Shown here: one piece after another, positions 55,378 through 64,000 of the stretch
Numbering within the stretch: position 1 is the first letter of the stretch
How the letters are laid out: every line of letters begins with the position of its first letter
Assembly (NCBI GenBank): GCA_963773465.1
Contig: CAVZBF010000001.1
Location: forward strand, 62,001-126,000
Reading direction: 5' to 3'
Length of the DNA stretch: 64,000 bases
DNA from: VBAS01 sp963773465
Lineage (GTDB): Bacteria > Bacteroidota > Bacteroidia > Chitinophagales > Chitinophagaceae
The notes under the pieces: generated by a model
Told to the model about the DNA's origin: nothing
The model's database searches: none
What the model saw: only the letters and a program-made list of their open reading frames with translations
Translations under genes and position numbers: made by a program

Positions 55378-56484
55378 GTGAGCAAACGAATTATAATAGC
55401 AGGAGGAGGAACAGGTGGACATATTTTTCCGGCAATAGCAATTGCCAATGCATTGAAAAAAATAGATAAGTCGATTGAGATATTGTTTGTCGGTGCAAAA
55501 GGAAAAATGGAAATGGAAAAAGTACCGCAGGCAGGATATAAAATAAAAGGATTGGATATAGCAGGATTCAACAGAAGTTCTTTGATAAAAAATATTGGTT
55601 TGCCATTTAAGCTGGTGAAAAGTTTTTTCCAGGTCGAGAAACATCATGAATGAGTTCAAACCGGATGCAGTGATAGGTGTTGGTGGTTATTCAAGTTTCC
55701 CGGTGTTGCGGTTTGCACAGGCAAAAGAATATTCCAACTTTTATTCATGAGTCGAATTCATTTGCAGGCAAATCGAATATGATGCTTGGAAAAAAAGCAA
55801 CAAAAGTTTTTGTAGCATACAGATGGAATGGAAAAATTTTTTCCGAAAGAAAAAATTGTGATCACAGGAAACCCTGTAAGAGCTGCCATTTCTCAATCAA
55901 CAGTTTCAAAAGTGAAGGATTGAAATTCTTTTCACTGGATGAAAGAAAGAAAACGGTTTTTGTAGTTGGCGGAAGTCTTGGAGCAAAATCGATCAATGAA
56001 GCGATCGATACAGCATCTTGATGAATTGTTGAATGCCAGGCTTGCAACTGATCTGGCAAACAGGAAAACCTTATGCGGCAAAAGCAAGAGAACAGCGTAG
56101 CAGGAAAACCAGGCAGTTTGGGTAAATGATTTTATCACACAGATGGAATATGCCTATGCAGCAGCAGATATTGTGATCTCAAGAGCCGGAGCCATGACAG
56201 TTGCTGAATTATGTGTTGTGAAAAAGCCAGTTTTATTTGTGCCTTATCCTTTTGCTGCAGAAGATCACCAGACGGTAAATGCAATGAAACTGGTAAATAA
56301 AAATGCAGCGATGATGGTAAAAGATAGTGAAGCAAAGGATAAAGTGGTACCGATGATCATTGAGCTGGCAAAAGATGAAAGCAAGACAAAATGAATTGAA
56401 AAATAATATTAGTCAGTTAGCTATAACGGATGCTGATGAAATAATAGCGAAGAGATTTTGAAATTGATTGAAATGAGTTTTTGA
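55378..56484 (+). CDS. murG: Lipid II synthase MurG, frameshifted
   Basis: ~365 aa. Begins GTG 55378 (VSKRIIIAGGGTGGHIFPAIAIANAL). Breaks near 55640, 55740, 55830, 56005-56040, 56100 and 56395-56440. Motifs GGGTGGHI, GLDIAGFNRSSL, GVGGYSSFPVLRFAQ, HESNSFAGKSN, VVGGSLGAKSINEAID and EYAYAAADIVISRAGAMTVAELCVVKKPVLFVPYPFAAEDHQT are typical. It adds GlcNAc to lipid I at the inner membrane. Stop approximated at 56482-56484. Confidence 0.9.
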
Positions 56485-56517
56485 CGGATTCAAAATGGTT
56501 CGAATACTGTCCTTATG

Positions 56518-56630
56518 AATTCCCCCTTCGGGGGGCTGAAAAGAATCGGTAATTGTAGAGACAATTCATGCAATGTCTGTACGAAAATCGAGTTCGAAAT
56601 GTAGAGACATTGCAGCATGTCTGAACGAGA
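56518..56630. repeat. GC hairpin and two GAGACA...GTCTGTAC repeats before murC
   Basis: CCCCCTTCGGGGGG at 56522-56535, then TGTAGAGACAATTCATGCAA (56554) and TGTAGAGACATTGCAGCATG (56600), diverged members of the GACAAGGCATGCC family. Confidence 0.7.
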
Positions 56631-56672
56631 TTGAACATTGATAATGATCATGAGATGAACATCTTTAGATGA

Positions 56673-58047
56673 ATGCAAAGGTCTGAAAGTTCGGTTTATT
56701 TTATTGGGATCGGCGGAATCGGGATGAGTGCACTGGCAAGGTACTTTCATTCAAAGGGAGTAAAGGTAAGTGGGTATGATAAAACACCAACTGCTTTAAC
56801 AAAGGAATTGGAAGCAGGCGGGAATCAAATTCATTATGAAGAGAATGTTGACCTGATTCCGAAAGATGCTGAGCTGGTGGTGTATACACCGGCTGTTCCA
56901 AAAGATCATAAAGAATTGGTGTATTACCAGCAGCATGGATATAAAGTGGTGAAGCGAAGTGATGTGTTGCAGATCGATAACAGAAAGTTCTTTTAATATA
57001 TGTATTGCAGGCACGCATGGTAAAACAACAATCACAACGATGATTGCGCATTTGTTGCGGATAGCGGTTATGGTTGCAATGCATTTCTTGGTGGTATTTC
57101 GGTAAATTATGGAACCAATTTCTGGAGCAGTGAAAGAAATGTATGTGTGGTAGAAGCCGATGAGTATGACAGAAGTTTTTTGAAATTAAGTCCGGATATA
57201 GCGATCATCACAGCAATGGATCCGGATCACCTGGATATATATGGAACTGCTGAAGAAATGGAACAGGCATTTATTGATTTCAGTGGAAAAATAAAACCGG
57301 GTGGTTTACTGATCAGCAAGTTTGGACTTAAAGAGAACAAAGGATCTAAAGGGAGCAAGACATCTGACTTATAGTTTGCAAAATGAAAATGCAGATGCAT
57401 ATGCTGACAATATAAGGATGATGAATGGAAGTTATGAATTTGATGTAGTGATAAAAGAAAAGGATCCGATAGCTATCGGATTGAAAATGTGAGATTGAAT
57501 ATGGGTGGAATGCACAATATAGAAAATGCAGTGGCAGCAATAACGGTAGCAAGTTCTTTAGAAATCGATGAATGAAAAGATCAAAGCGGCAGTAGCAGAT
57601 TTCAAGGGAGTGAAAAGAAGATTTGAGTATATCATTAAAACCGAATGACCTGGTTTTTATTGATGATTATGCGCATCACCCTGAAGAATTGAGGGCATTG
57701 ATCAGCGGCGCAAAATCTTTGTTCAGTGAAAAAAAATGACGGTGATATTTCAACCGCATCTGTACACACGAACAAGGGATCTGGCAGATGGATTTGCAGA
57801 AGTACTGGATATGGCAGATGAAGTGATCTTGTTACCAATTTATCCGGCAAGAGAATTACCGATAGAAGGAGTAAACAGTGAAATGATCTTAAATAAAATG
57901 AAAAACAAGAATAAAAGAGTTTTGGATAAAGAGGAATTAGAAGATTGGATAAAAAAAGATTTTAAGAGGAATGGAAAAGTGTTGGTAACGGCCGGCGCAG
58001 GGGATATTGACCTGTTGGTAGATCCAATAAAAGAAATTTTGAAATAG
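56673..58047 (+). CDS. murC: UDP-MurNAc-L-alanine ligase MurC, frameshifted, palindrome inside
   Basis: ~458 aa. Starts near 56673 (MQRSESSVYFIGIGGIGMSALARYFHSKG). Breaks near 56820, 56990, 57055, 57370, 57485, 57570, 57630 and 57735. ATP site IAGTHGKTTITTM, VEADEYDRSFLKLSPDIAIITAMDPDHLDIYG, FDVVIKEK, NMGGMHNIENAVAAITVA, GVKRRFEYI and the end IFQPHLYTRTRDLADGFAEVL are typical. It adds L-Ala to UDP-MurNAc. Between VVIKEK and NVRLNMGG the palindrome ATCCGATAGCTATCGGAT (57464-57481) is read as DPIAIGLK. Confidence 0.92.
57464..57481. repeat. CCGATAG palindrome in frame in murC
   Basis: ATCCGATAGCTATCGGAT, a perfect 18-bp palindrome, encodes DPIAIG in a surface loop of MurC before NVRLNMGG. Confidence 0.75.
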
Positions 58048-58062
58048 TGAAATAATTTTTTT

Positions 58063-59100
58063 GTGAATACAAAAGCGACAATACGGAAAATATTATTTGT
58101 GATGCTCTGGGTTTGCATCGCTGGCGGCATGCTGAGTTTGTTAATTGCAGCGATCGGTAAAAAGAACAGGGAGGATTGTACTGACTACACCATTGCAATT
58201 AAAGGAACCGAAGACAATTATTTCATCGATGCTGATGATATCAGGAAACTGCTTAGAGCAGGAGCCGGTTCAGAAATAAAAGGAAAGAAGATCAAAGAGA
58301 TCAATCTTAAAAAGCTTGAACAACTGTTAAGAGACAACGTTTGGATACGCAAAGCGGAAATGTATTTTGATAATCGCAACGTGTTACATGTTGAGGTTTA
58401 TGAAAGAGAACCGGTCGCCAGAATTTTTACAACAGCAGGCAATACATTTTATATCGACAGCACAGAAAAGAAATTGCCTCTTTCGGGTAAGCTGAGTGCA
58501 AGGGTACCGGTGTTTACCGGGTTTATTGATAAAAAAATTTATTCTGCTAAAGACAGCTTGTTGTTAAACGATGTAAAAAATATAGCAACCTATATAAAGA
58601 ATGATCCTTTCTGGATGAGCCAGGTGGCGCAAATAGACATAACCCCGGAAAAAAACTTTGAAGTAAGCCCTGTAGTAGGTAATCATTTAATAAAACTTGG
58701 AAATGCGAAAGACATTGAAAAGAAATTTAATCGGCTAATGATCTTTTATAAACAAGTACTGGCACAAAAAGGATTTGATTCATATAGTATGATTGACGTT
58801 CAATACTCCGGCCAGGTAGTGGGAACAAAACGAGGTACGGACAAAAACAAGGTGGATACTGTAATGCTGAAAAGAAGAGTAGATGAGATGCTCAAGCAAA
58901 TGCAAAAGCAGTATGATAGCATTGCTGCAATAAAACCGATCACTGAAAAACCAACTATAAGTGGAGCACAAGTAAGTACAAATGAGTTGAGGGCCACCAG
59001 CACTCAATCTACTAACCCAAATGCTTTGAAAACTGAATCCTTACCCTCTAAAAGCGAAAAGAGCAAAGCACGGGCAGTGATGCCGAAGAGAAACCAGTAG
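58063..59100 (+). CDS. ftsQ: Division protein FtsQ
   Basis: 345 aa from GTG 58063 (VNTKATIRKILFVMLWVCIAGGMLSLLIAAI, transmembrane helix at ~10-32). POTRA-like region ~40-110 (IDADDIRKLLRAGAGSEIKGKKIKEINLKKLEQLLRDNVWIRKAEMYFDNRNVLHVEVYEREPVARIF) and the FtsQ domain up to ~240, with a long low-complexity C-terminal tail (KTESLPSKSEKSKARAVMPKRNQ). Connects cytosolic and periplasmic parts of the divisome. Intact, unlike its neighbours. 15 bp after murC. Confidence 0.93.
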   Translation: MNTKATIRKILFVMLWVCIAGGMLSLLIAAIGKKNREDCTDYTIAIKGTEDNYFIDADDIRKLLRAGAGSEIKGKKIKEINLKKLEQLLRDNVWIRKAEMYFDNRNVLHVEVYEREPVARIFTTAGNTFYIDSTEKKLPLSGKLSARVPVFTGFIDKKIYSAKDSLLLNDVKNIATYIKNDPFWMSQVAQIDITPEKNFEVSPVVGNHLIKLGNAKDIEKKFNRLMIFYKQVLAQKGFDSYSMIDVQYSGQVVGTKRGTDKNKVDTVMLKRRVDEMLKQMQKQYDSIAAIKPITEKPTISGAQVSTNELRATSTQSTNPNALKTESLPSKSEKSKARAVMPKRNQ

Positions 59101-59493
59101 GCAGTTGGCAGTCGGGAGTCGGGAGTCAGTAGACAGTAGAGACAAGGCATGCCTTGTCTGTACAAGAGTTCAGAGTTCAGAGTCGGGAGTGAGCAAGTTA
59201 TTGAGTTAATGAGTTATTGATTTCAAATAAAGGACAGTTCATTGTCCCCCGCTGGCGGGGGCCGGATGTACAAACAAGAAGAATGATCGAAAGGGGGTGG
59301 ACAAAAAAGATGAATAGAATTACTGAAAGTACAAGAGTGCGACGCAACGGAAGATGATCCGCCTCAGGCGGACGAAGCTGGTATCATAAAACTAAAAATG
59401 AAAACAATCAACTAATAACAAATTAATAAACTGAGGAGATTGCTTCGACCAAACAATTCGCCTCGCAATAAACAACTAAAAACATACAATATC
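59101..59493. other. Repeat-filled gap before ftsA
   Basis: About 390 bases without a gene. GTCGGGAGTC repeats (59111-59130), a perfect GACAAGGCATGCCTTGTC palindrome (59136-59167), CCCCCGCTGGCGGGGG (59246-59261), GATCGAAAGGGGGTGGA, the GTGCGACGCAAC composite (59312-59398) with CCGCCTCAGGCGG nested in it (59359-59371), and GGAGATTGCTTCG (59435-59447) with CGCCTCGCAA. Confidence 0.8.
59246..59468 (+). repeat. Left arm of ~220-bp inverted repeats flanking ftsA-ftsZ
   Basis: Order of words: CCCCCGCTGGCGGGGG, GATCGAAAGGGGGTGGA, GAATAGAATTACTGAA, GTACAAGAGTGCGACGCAAC, GATCCGCCTCAGGCGGAC, GAAGCTGGTATCAT, GGAGATTGCTTCG, CTCGCAA. The same order reads on the minus strand at 63029-63241. Confidence 0.75.
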
Positions 59494-60877
59494 ATGAACA
59501 ACGAACAACCCATTATCGTAGGACTGGACATTGGCACCACAAAAATTGCTGCCATTGCCGGACGAAAAAATGAATTTGGCAAACTCGAGATCCTTGGCTT
59601 TGGCCGTGCCAACAGCAACGGTGTAAAACACGGCAAGGTGTTGAACATCGATCAAACGATCAAAGCCATCAAATGCAGCACTTGAAAATTGTTATGCATC
59701 TAATCCCAACCTTGAAATTAAAGAAGTATATGTGGGCATTGCCGGCCATCATATTAAAAGCTTGCAAACCCGTGGCGATATTGTTCGCCAGAATACTGAA
59801 GAAGAAATCACACAGTAGAGAAATTGATCAGTTGGTAGATGATCAATACAAAACTTACATTCCTGCAGGTGACCAGATCATTGATGTGATTCCGCAGGAA
59901 TTTACAGTTGATAATTTTCAAAATATTCCTAACCCGATCGGATATAGTGGTGTAAAAGTTGGCGCAAATTTTCACATCATTACCGGTGATAAAAATGCAA
60001 TCCGGAATATCAACCGCAGTGTTGAAAAAGCAGGCTTAATAACAAAAGATCTGGTATTGCAGCCACTTGCTTCTGCAGCAGCAGTAATGTGCGACAGAAG
60101 ATCTGGAAGCAGGTGTTGCAATAGTTGATATTGGTGGTGGTACAACTGACCTTGCTGTTTTTTATGAAGGTATTTTAAAACATACTGCAGTTATTCCTTT
60201 TGGCGGTGAAAATATTACCAATGATATCAAAACAGGTTTGGGTGTTTTAAAAACACAGGCTGAGCAAATGAAAGTTCAGTTTGGAAGTGCATTGTCGAAT
60301 GAAGCAAAAGCAAATGCTTTTATCACTATTCCCGGTTTACGTGGAATGCCGCCAAAAGAGATCAGTGTAAAAAATCTTGCAAATATCATCCAGGCACGGA
60401 TGAGCGAGATACATGGATTTTGTTACTTATCATTTAAAACAGGTTGGCTTGATAACCGGATGCTTGAATGGTGGTGTCATTCTTACCGGTGGCGGTTCAC
60501 AATTGAAACATCTGATCCAGTTAACGGAATATGTAACAGGCTTGAATGCAAGGATCGGTTATCCCGAATGAACATCTTGCAGCAGGTCATATTGAAGAAT
60601 TGGCCAAGCCAATGTATTCAACCTGTATTGGTTTGATATTAAAAGGATATAATGATTATGAACATAAGCGCAAGCAGTTTGAAATGGATTTCAAAGAAGT
60701 TGAAGTACCTGAAAGCTTGAAAGCAGCAGCAACTGAAGAAGTAGATAATTGCTGAAGAAGCAGTATACTGCCGATAAGATGACAAAGCGAAAAATCTTAA
60801 AGGTTTCTGGGACAAATTCAAAGACTGGATTGATTGATCTGTTTAAAGAAGAAGAAGATCATGCATCTTTAAATTAA
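59494..60877 (+). CDS. ftsA: Cell division ATPase FtsA, frameshifted
   Basis: ~455 aa. Begins ATG 59494 (MNNEQPIIVGLDIGTTKIAAIAGRKNEFGK). Breaks near 59685, 59805, 60085, 60410-60460, 60545, 60745 and 60830. Actin-like motifs GLDIGTTKIA, VPAGDQIIDVIPQEF-type region, GVKVGANFHIITGDKNAIRNI, VDIGGGTTDLAVFYEG and IPFGGENITNDIKTGL; SHTG-like second phosphate loop is hidden by a break. The end (GFWDKFKDWLIDLFKEEEDHASLN) contains the amphipathic membrane-binding helix. It ties FtsZ to the membrane. Flanked by the inverted composite repeats. Confidence 0.92.
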
Positions 60878-60974
60878 TAGATTAATAATTATTAATTGAA
60901 TCAATAATTAATAACTCAACCCATAAACTAATAGCTCGACTATAAATTACTAACCCATTTTAAAATTCAACATT
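60878..60974. repeat. AT-rich repeat in the ftsA-ftsZ gap
   Basis: ATTAATAATTATTAATTGAATC and AATAATTAATAACTC words; third member of the AT-palindrome family. No gene. Confidence 0.55.
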
Positions 60975-62906
60975 ATGATACATTTTGATTTGCCAAAAGA
61001 AAAATCATCCATCATCAAAGTGATTGGTGTTGGAGGTGGTGGAAGCAATGCAGTTAACCACATGTTCAGCCAGAAGATTGAAGGCGTAAACTTCATAATC
61101 TGTAATACAGATGCACAGGCAATTGCACAAAGCATGGTGCCAAATAAAATACAGTGGGCCCGCATCTTACACAAGGGCTTGGTGCCGGCGCCAATCCTGA
61201 AATTGGAAGACAGGCCACAGAAGAAAGCCTTGAAGAAATAAAACGGATACTTGAAGTGAATACCAAGATGGCATTCATCACTGCAGGTATGGGTGGTGGA
61301 ACCGGAACAGGTGGTGCGCCCATCATTGCAAAGATTTGCAAAGACCTTGGCATTCTTACCGTAGGTATTGTAACAACTCCTTTTGCTTATGAAGGAAAAA
61401 AAAGAATTGCACAGGCAGAAGAAGGAATCAAAAATCTGAAAGCAGTATGTTGATACATTGCTTGTGATCAGCAATGATAAACTGCGTCACCAGTTTGGCA
61501 ATCTTAAAAATGAGGAAGCATTTGCAAAAGCAGATAATGTATTGGCAACTGCAGCAAAATGTATCACTGATGTAATCAACAGTACCGGCCAGATCAATGT
61601 TGACTTTGCAGATGTATGTACGGTAATGAGAAATGGTGGTGTTGCTATTCTTGGCAGTGCACTGCATGAAGGAGAGAACCGGGCACAGAAAGCAATTGAA
61701 GAAGCATTGAATTCTCCATTGCTGAATGATAATGATATCCGTGGCGCAAAATGGATACTTATCAATATCAATTCATGCTGAAGGCGAACATGAATTCACC
61801 ATGGATGAAGTGGAGATCATTCAAAATTATTTGTTGAGCCAGGCAGGTGAAGATACAGATGTGATACTTAGGACTGGGATATGATAATACACTCGGACAA
61901 TAAATTCGGCATCACACTTATTGCTACAGGTTTTGAACATAAAGATCCTTTTAAAAAAAAAGAAATAAAAAAGAAAGAACCTAAAGAAGAAAAAATTGTA
62001 ATGGTGTTGGGTGAAGAAGAAAAAAAGAAAGTAACAGATGAAGTAAAACCGGCAACAATAGTAGTTGATCTGCTTGCACCAACACTTGTCGATAATATTC
62101 CTGCATCAGAAGAACCTGTATCTGCAATGATGATCGTTGAAGATGAAGAATTAGAAGAACAGGAGAATGAATCGTACACATTACAGCCCACAGAAGAAAA
62201 TAAAACTGTTGTGTGGGATATTCATGTTACCGAAAAAATACCAGGTGAAACCACGAATAGATTGATGAGTGATTCTACTGGGGAAAAAATGATATCCACA
62301 GAAAAATATGAAGTAGTATTTTCGGATACCAATCCCGTAAAATCCACAAACAATAAGGACGAGAAAGTTTCCACTAAAGATAATGCCTCACCGGCGTCTG
62401 CAGCATCGGGGGGGTATCTGGCCAGACCGTCCAATATTTACGCAGAACCAAAAGTAGGGGTCTCTACCCCAATGCTTTCTGCAGAAGAACCAAGTATTCC
62501 GCAAAATGATCCAAAGCAGGTCAGCGAGGAATCTCCTTGCGATATGCAATTGGTCATGCGGAATGACATTCCAGCGGCGGATAGGCCGTTGGCCCATCAT
62601 TCTCAGCAACCTTTGACTGCTTCTGAAGAGGATTCCCGACTCGGGAACGATGATGAAGATCAACAACGTAGGGCAACCGAGAGGTTGAAGAAGCTGCGTA
62701 ATTTGTCATTCAACATTAACGCGGCCGACCCGAATAATGAGTTTGAGACTGTGCCGGCTTATATCCGCCGCAATATGGAATTGTATGGCAGTTCCGCTGC
62801 TGCAGTCGAAAATTTTTATAGCAACTACGAAGTCAAGACCGACGAAAACAATCAATCAAAGATCAGTACTATCAATACATTTTTAGACGGGAAAAAACCT
62901 GACTAA
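60975..62906 (+). CDS. ftsZ: Tubulin-like division GTPase FtsZ, long linker, N-half frameshifted
   Basis: ~643 aa from ATG 60975. GTPase core ~1-315: VIGVGGGGSNAVNHM, FIICNTDAQA, GAGANPEIGRQATEES, the tubulin signature GMGGGTGTGGAP (frame 61154-61453), and VTLLG-like T7 region NVDFADVCTVMRNGG. Breaks near 61150, 61445, 61770 and 61880. From ~61950 to ~62690 an unstructured acidic linker of ~250 residues (KKKEIKKKEPKEEK, EELEEQENE) leads to the conserved tail RRATERLKKLRNLSFN, ADPNNEFETVPAYIRRNMEL and ISTINTFLDGKKPD, the docking peptide of Bacteroidota FtsZ. It forms the Z ring. The linker and tail (61881-62906) are in one intact frame. Confidence 0.94.
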
Positions 62907-62999
62907 ATGAATCAATGGTTTTTTTAAGATCCCGATCCTCTTGAATATCCTTGAGCCTGTCGAAGGGCCACAGCCTCCAGGCTTGTGTTTTTAGTTGTT

Positions 63000-63021
63000 C
63001 CCCCCGATTTCTATCGGGGGG
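63000..63021 (+). terminator. Strong hairpin after ftsZ, likely terminator of the dcw cluster
   Basis: CCCCCCGAT (63000-63008), loop TTCT, ATCGGGGGG (63013-63021), then TTATTTCTT. Nine perfect G/C-rich pairs and a U-rich tail, 94 bases after the ftsZ stop. It is also a member of the CCGAT-type repeats. Confidence 0.65.
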
Positions 63022-63028
63022 TTATTTC

Positions 63029-63241
63029 TTGCGAGGAGCGTACCGACGAAGCAATCTCCACAGCATCCTAGTCTCTTCTTCATTTTGATAACTATAATTA
63101 TGTTACCAGCTTCCGTCCGCCTGAGGCGGATCATCACCTCTTGCGTCGCACTCTTGTACGTTCAGTAATTCTATTCAGCATTAAGTCCACCCCCGTTCGA
63201 TCTTTCTTAATTATTGTACCTCCGGCCCCCGCCAGCGGGGG
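63029..63241 (-). repeat. Right arm of ~220-bp inverted repeats flanking ftsA-ftsZ
   Basis: Minus-strand order matches the left arm: CCCCCGCTGGCGGGGG (63226-63241), GATCGAACGGGGGTGGA, GAATAGAATTACTGAA, GTACAAGAGTGCGACGCAAG, GATCCGCCTCAGGCGGAC, GAAGCTGGTAACAT, GGAGATTGCTTCG, CTCCTCGCAA. Several small differences from the left arm. Confidence 0.75.
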
Positions 63242-63460
63242 ATAATATACATCCCTCTATTTGAACAAAGCAACCTATTTTTTATCCGAATTATGGAATG
63301 CTCATTGTCCCCCGCCGGCGGGGAAGTACTTCAATAAAAAGAAATTTTCAAGTGGGGGTGGATAAAGAGTAACAGTCAAACAACATCATCATTTTAATTT
63401 TGAATCTGATTTGAACAAAGCAAAGACTTAATGGTTGTACATAACAGGTAAATCAAATCA

Positions 63461-64000
63461 ATGGAAACAGTTCTGATAACCGGTGGCACAGGAATGATCG
63501 GCAACGCATTAACACAGGCGCTGATCGAAAGAGGTTATCATGTGATCGTTCTTACCCGCAATCCAAGCGATAAACAAAAAACCAAGAACGATAAACTATC
63601 GTTTGCAGAATGGAACATCGAAAAACAAACTCTCGATAAAGAAGCTTTTGCAAAAGCAGACCACATCATTCACCTCGCCGGTGCAAACTTTGCAGATAAA
63701 AGATGGACAAATAAACGAAAGCAGGAAATTGTAAATAGCCGGGTTGACAGCGCTAAACTGATCATCGAAAGTTTAAAAACGATTTCTAATAAAGTAAAAG
63801 TTGTAATAAGCGCATCGGGCATTAGCTGGTATGGTGATGATAAAGCAGCAAAACCGTTTACAGAAAATGATCCGGTCGCTAATGATTTCATGGCGCAAAC
63901 ATGTAAACAATGGGAAGCTGCAATTGAGCCGGCATCATTTCTTGGCAAGCGATTGATAAAACTGCGTATCGGTCCTGTGTTAAGCACTGAAGGTGGTGCT
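63461..64000 (+). CDS. Second TIGR01777 family epimerase-like protein, cut by window end
   Basis: First 180 residues, start ATG 63461 (METVLITGGTGMIGNALTQALIERGYHVIVLTRNP). Nucleotide-binding GGTGMIG, HIIHLAGANFADKRWTNKRKQEIVNSRVDS, VVISASGISWYGDDKAAKPFTENDP and FMAQTCKQWEAA then RLIKLRIGPVLSTEGGA match TIGR01777. It differs clearly from the 20034-21029 paralogue (GVGG-type NASSATIYR there, SASGISWYG here), so they are separate lineages. Substrate unknown. Intact as far as seen; it follows the dcw repeats by a promoter-length gap. Confidence 0.9.
   Translation, partial: METVLITGGTGMIGNALTQALIERGYHVIVLTRNPSDKQKTKNDKLSFAEWNIEKQTLDKEAFAKADHIIHLAGANFADKRWTNKRKQEIVNSRVDSAKLIIESLKTISNKVKVVISASGISWYGDDKAAKPFTENDPVANDFMAQTCKQWEAAIEPASFLGKRLIKLRIGPVLSTEGGA

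Larger units (their letters stand above)
62907..63460. other. Long repeat-filled gap after ftsZ
   Basis: 554 bases, no gene. It holds a CTTGAGCCTGTCGAAGG repeat (~62951), a strong hairpin (63000-63021), the right arm of the ftsA-ftsZ inverted repeats (63029-63241) and CCCCCGCCGGCGGGG (63309-63323). Confidence 0.8.

Noticed and set aside
59246..63241. Composite transposon around ftsA-ftsZ
   Set aside because: No transposase or target duplication is visible. The arms are built from the same palindromes found all over the window.
1..64000. tRNA, rRNA or known riboswitch
   Set aside because: No cloverleaf, rRNA stretch or known aptamer core was recognised by eye; a covariance-model search would be decisive.

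Overview
The window is chromosomal DNA of a Bacteroidota bacterium, most likely a member or relative of the Chitinophagaceae. The evidence is PorT next to UbiE, a secreted metalloprotease with a C-terminal type IX secretion (T9SS) sorting domain, DUF4197 and TMEM220-like proteins, atpD-atpC standing apart from the other ATP synthase genes, a division/cell-wall (dcw) cluster without murF or ddl, AT-rich DNA, and many short GC-rich palindromes between genes. No rRNA, tRNA, CRISPR array, transposase or phage gene was seen, so this is a core-genome region, not an island.

Layout. 0-9 kb, mostly minus strand: comM, a membrane class III cyclase, an M1 aminopeptidase, a MutS-like ATPase and dihydroorotase. 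9-13.6 kb, plus strand: a Wzi-like outer-membrane protein, a PafA-like alkaline phosphatase and an unclassified secreted protein. 13.7-33.5 kb, nearly all minus: porT-ubiE, the T9SS-type metalloprotease with a small secreted partner, a GbsR/DCC/TIGR01777/CoA-binding group, pyruvate dehydrogenase E2, dnaX, an acetyltransferase-like gene, an L,D-transpeptidase, an ECF42 sigma factor with its DGPF partner, and a TPR membrane protein; engB is on plus. 33.8-44.7 kb, mixed: atpD-atpC, lipoproteins, a ThuA/sugar dehydrogenase lipoprotein, YqgE, an orphan histidine kinase, queA and DUF3052. 44.9-62.9 kb, all plus: the dcw cluster mraZ-rsmH-ftsL-ftsI-murE-mraY-murD-ftsW-murG-murC-ftsQ-ftsA-ftsZ. The window ends in a second TIGR01777 gene.

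The dcw genes make and polymerise the peptidoglycan precursor (MurE has the DNPR motif of meso-diaminopimelate enzymes) and build the Z ring. The L,D-transpeptidase remodels the same wall. PorT is part of the machine that would export the metalloprotease.

Two features stand out. First, several families of palindromic repeats are spread through the window. They sit between genes, against stop or start codons, and inside the reading frames of pyrC, E2, dnaX, queA and murC, where they encode extra linker or loop residues. A 220-bp composite of them flanks ftsA-ftsZ as inverted repeats. Second, four DnaA-box-like 9-mers spaced 10-11 bp lie upstream of mraZ, at the point where gene orientation changes from mostly minus to all plus. 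This could be an origin or a DnaA-controlled dcw promoter.

Many conserved genes carry single-base frameshifts, densest in atpD and from rsmH to ftsZ. Less conserved neighbours (ftsQ, atpC, the FtsZ linker) are intact. I read these as consensus or assembly errors, not pseudogenes, and annotate the genes across the breaks; inner boundaries in those genes are approximate.
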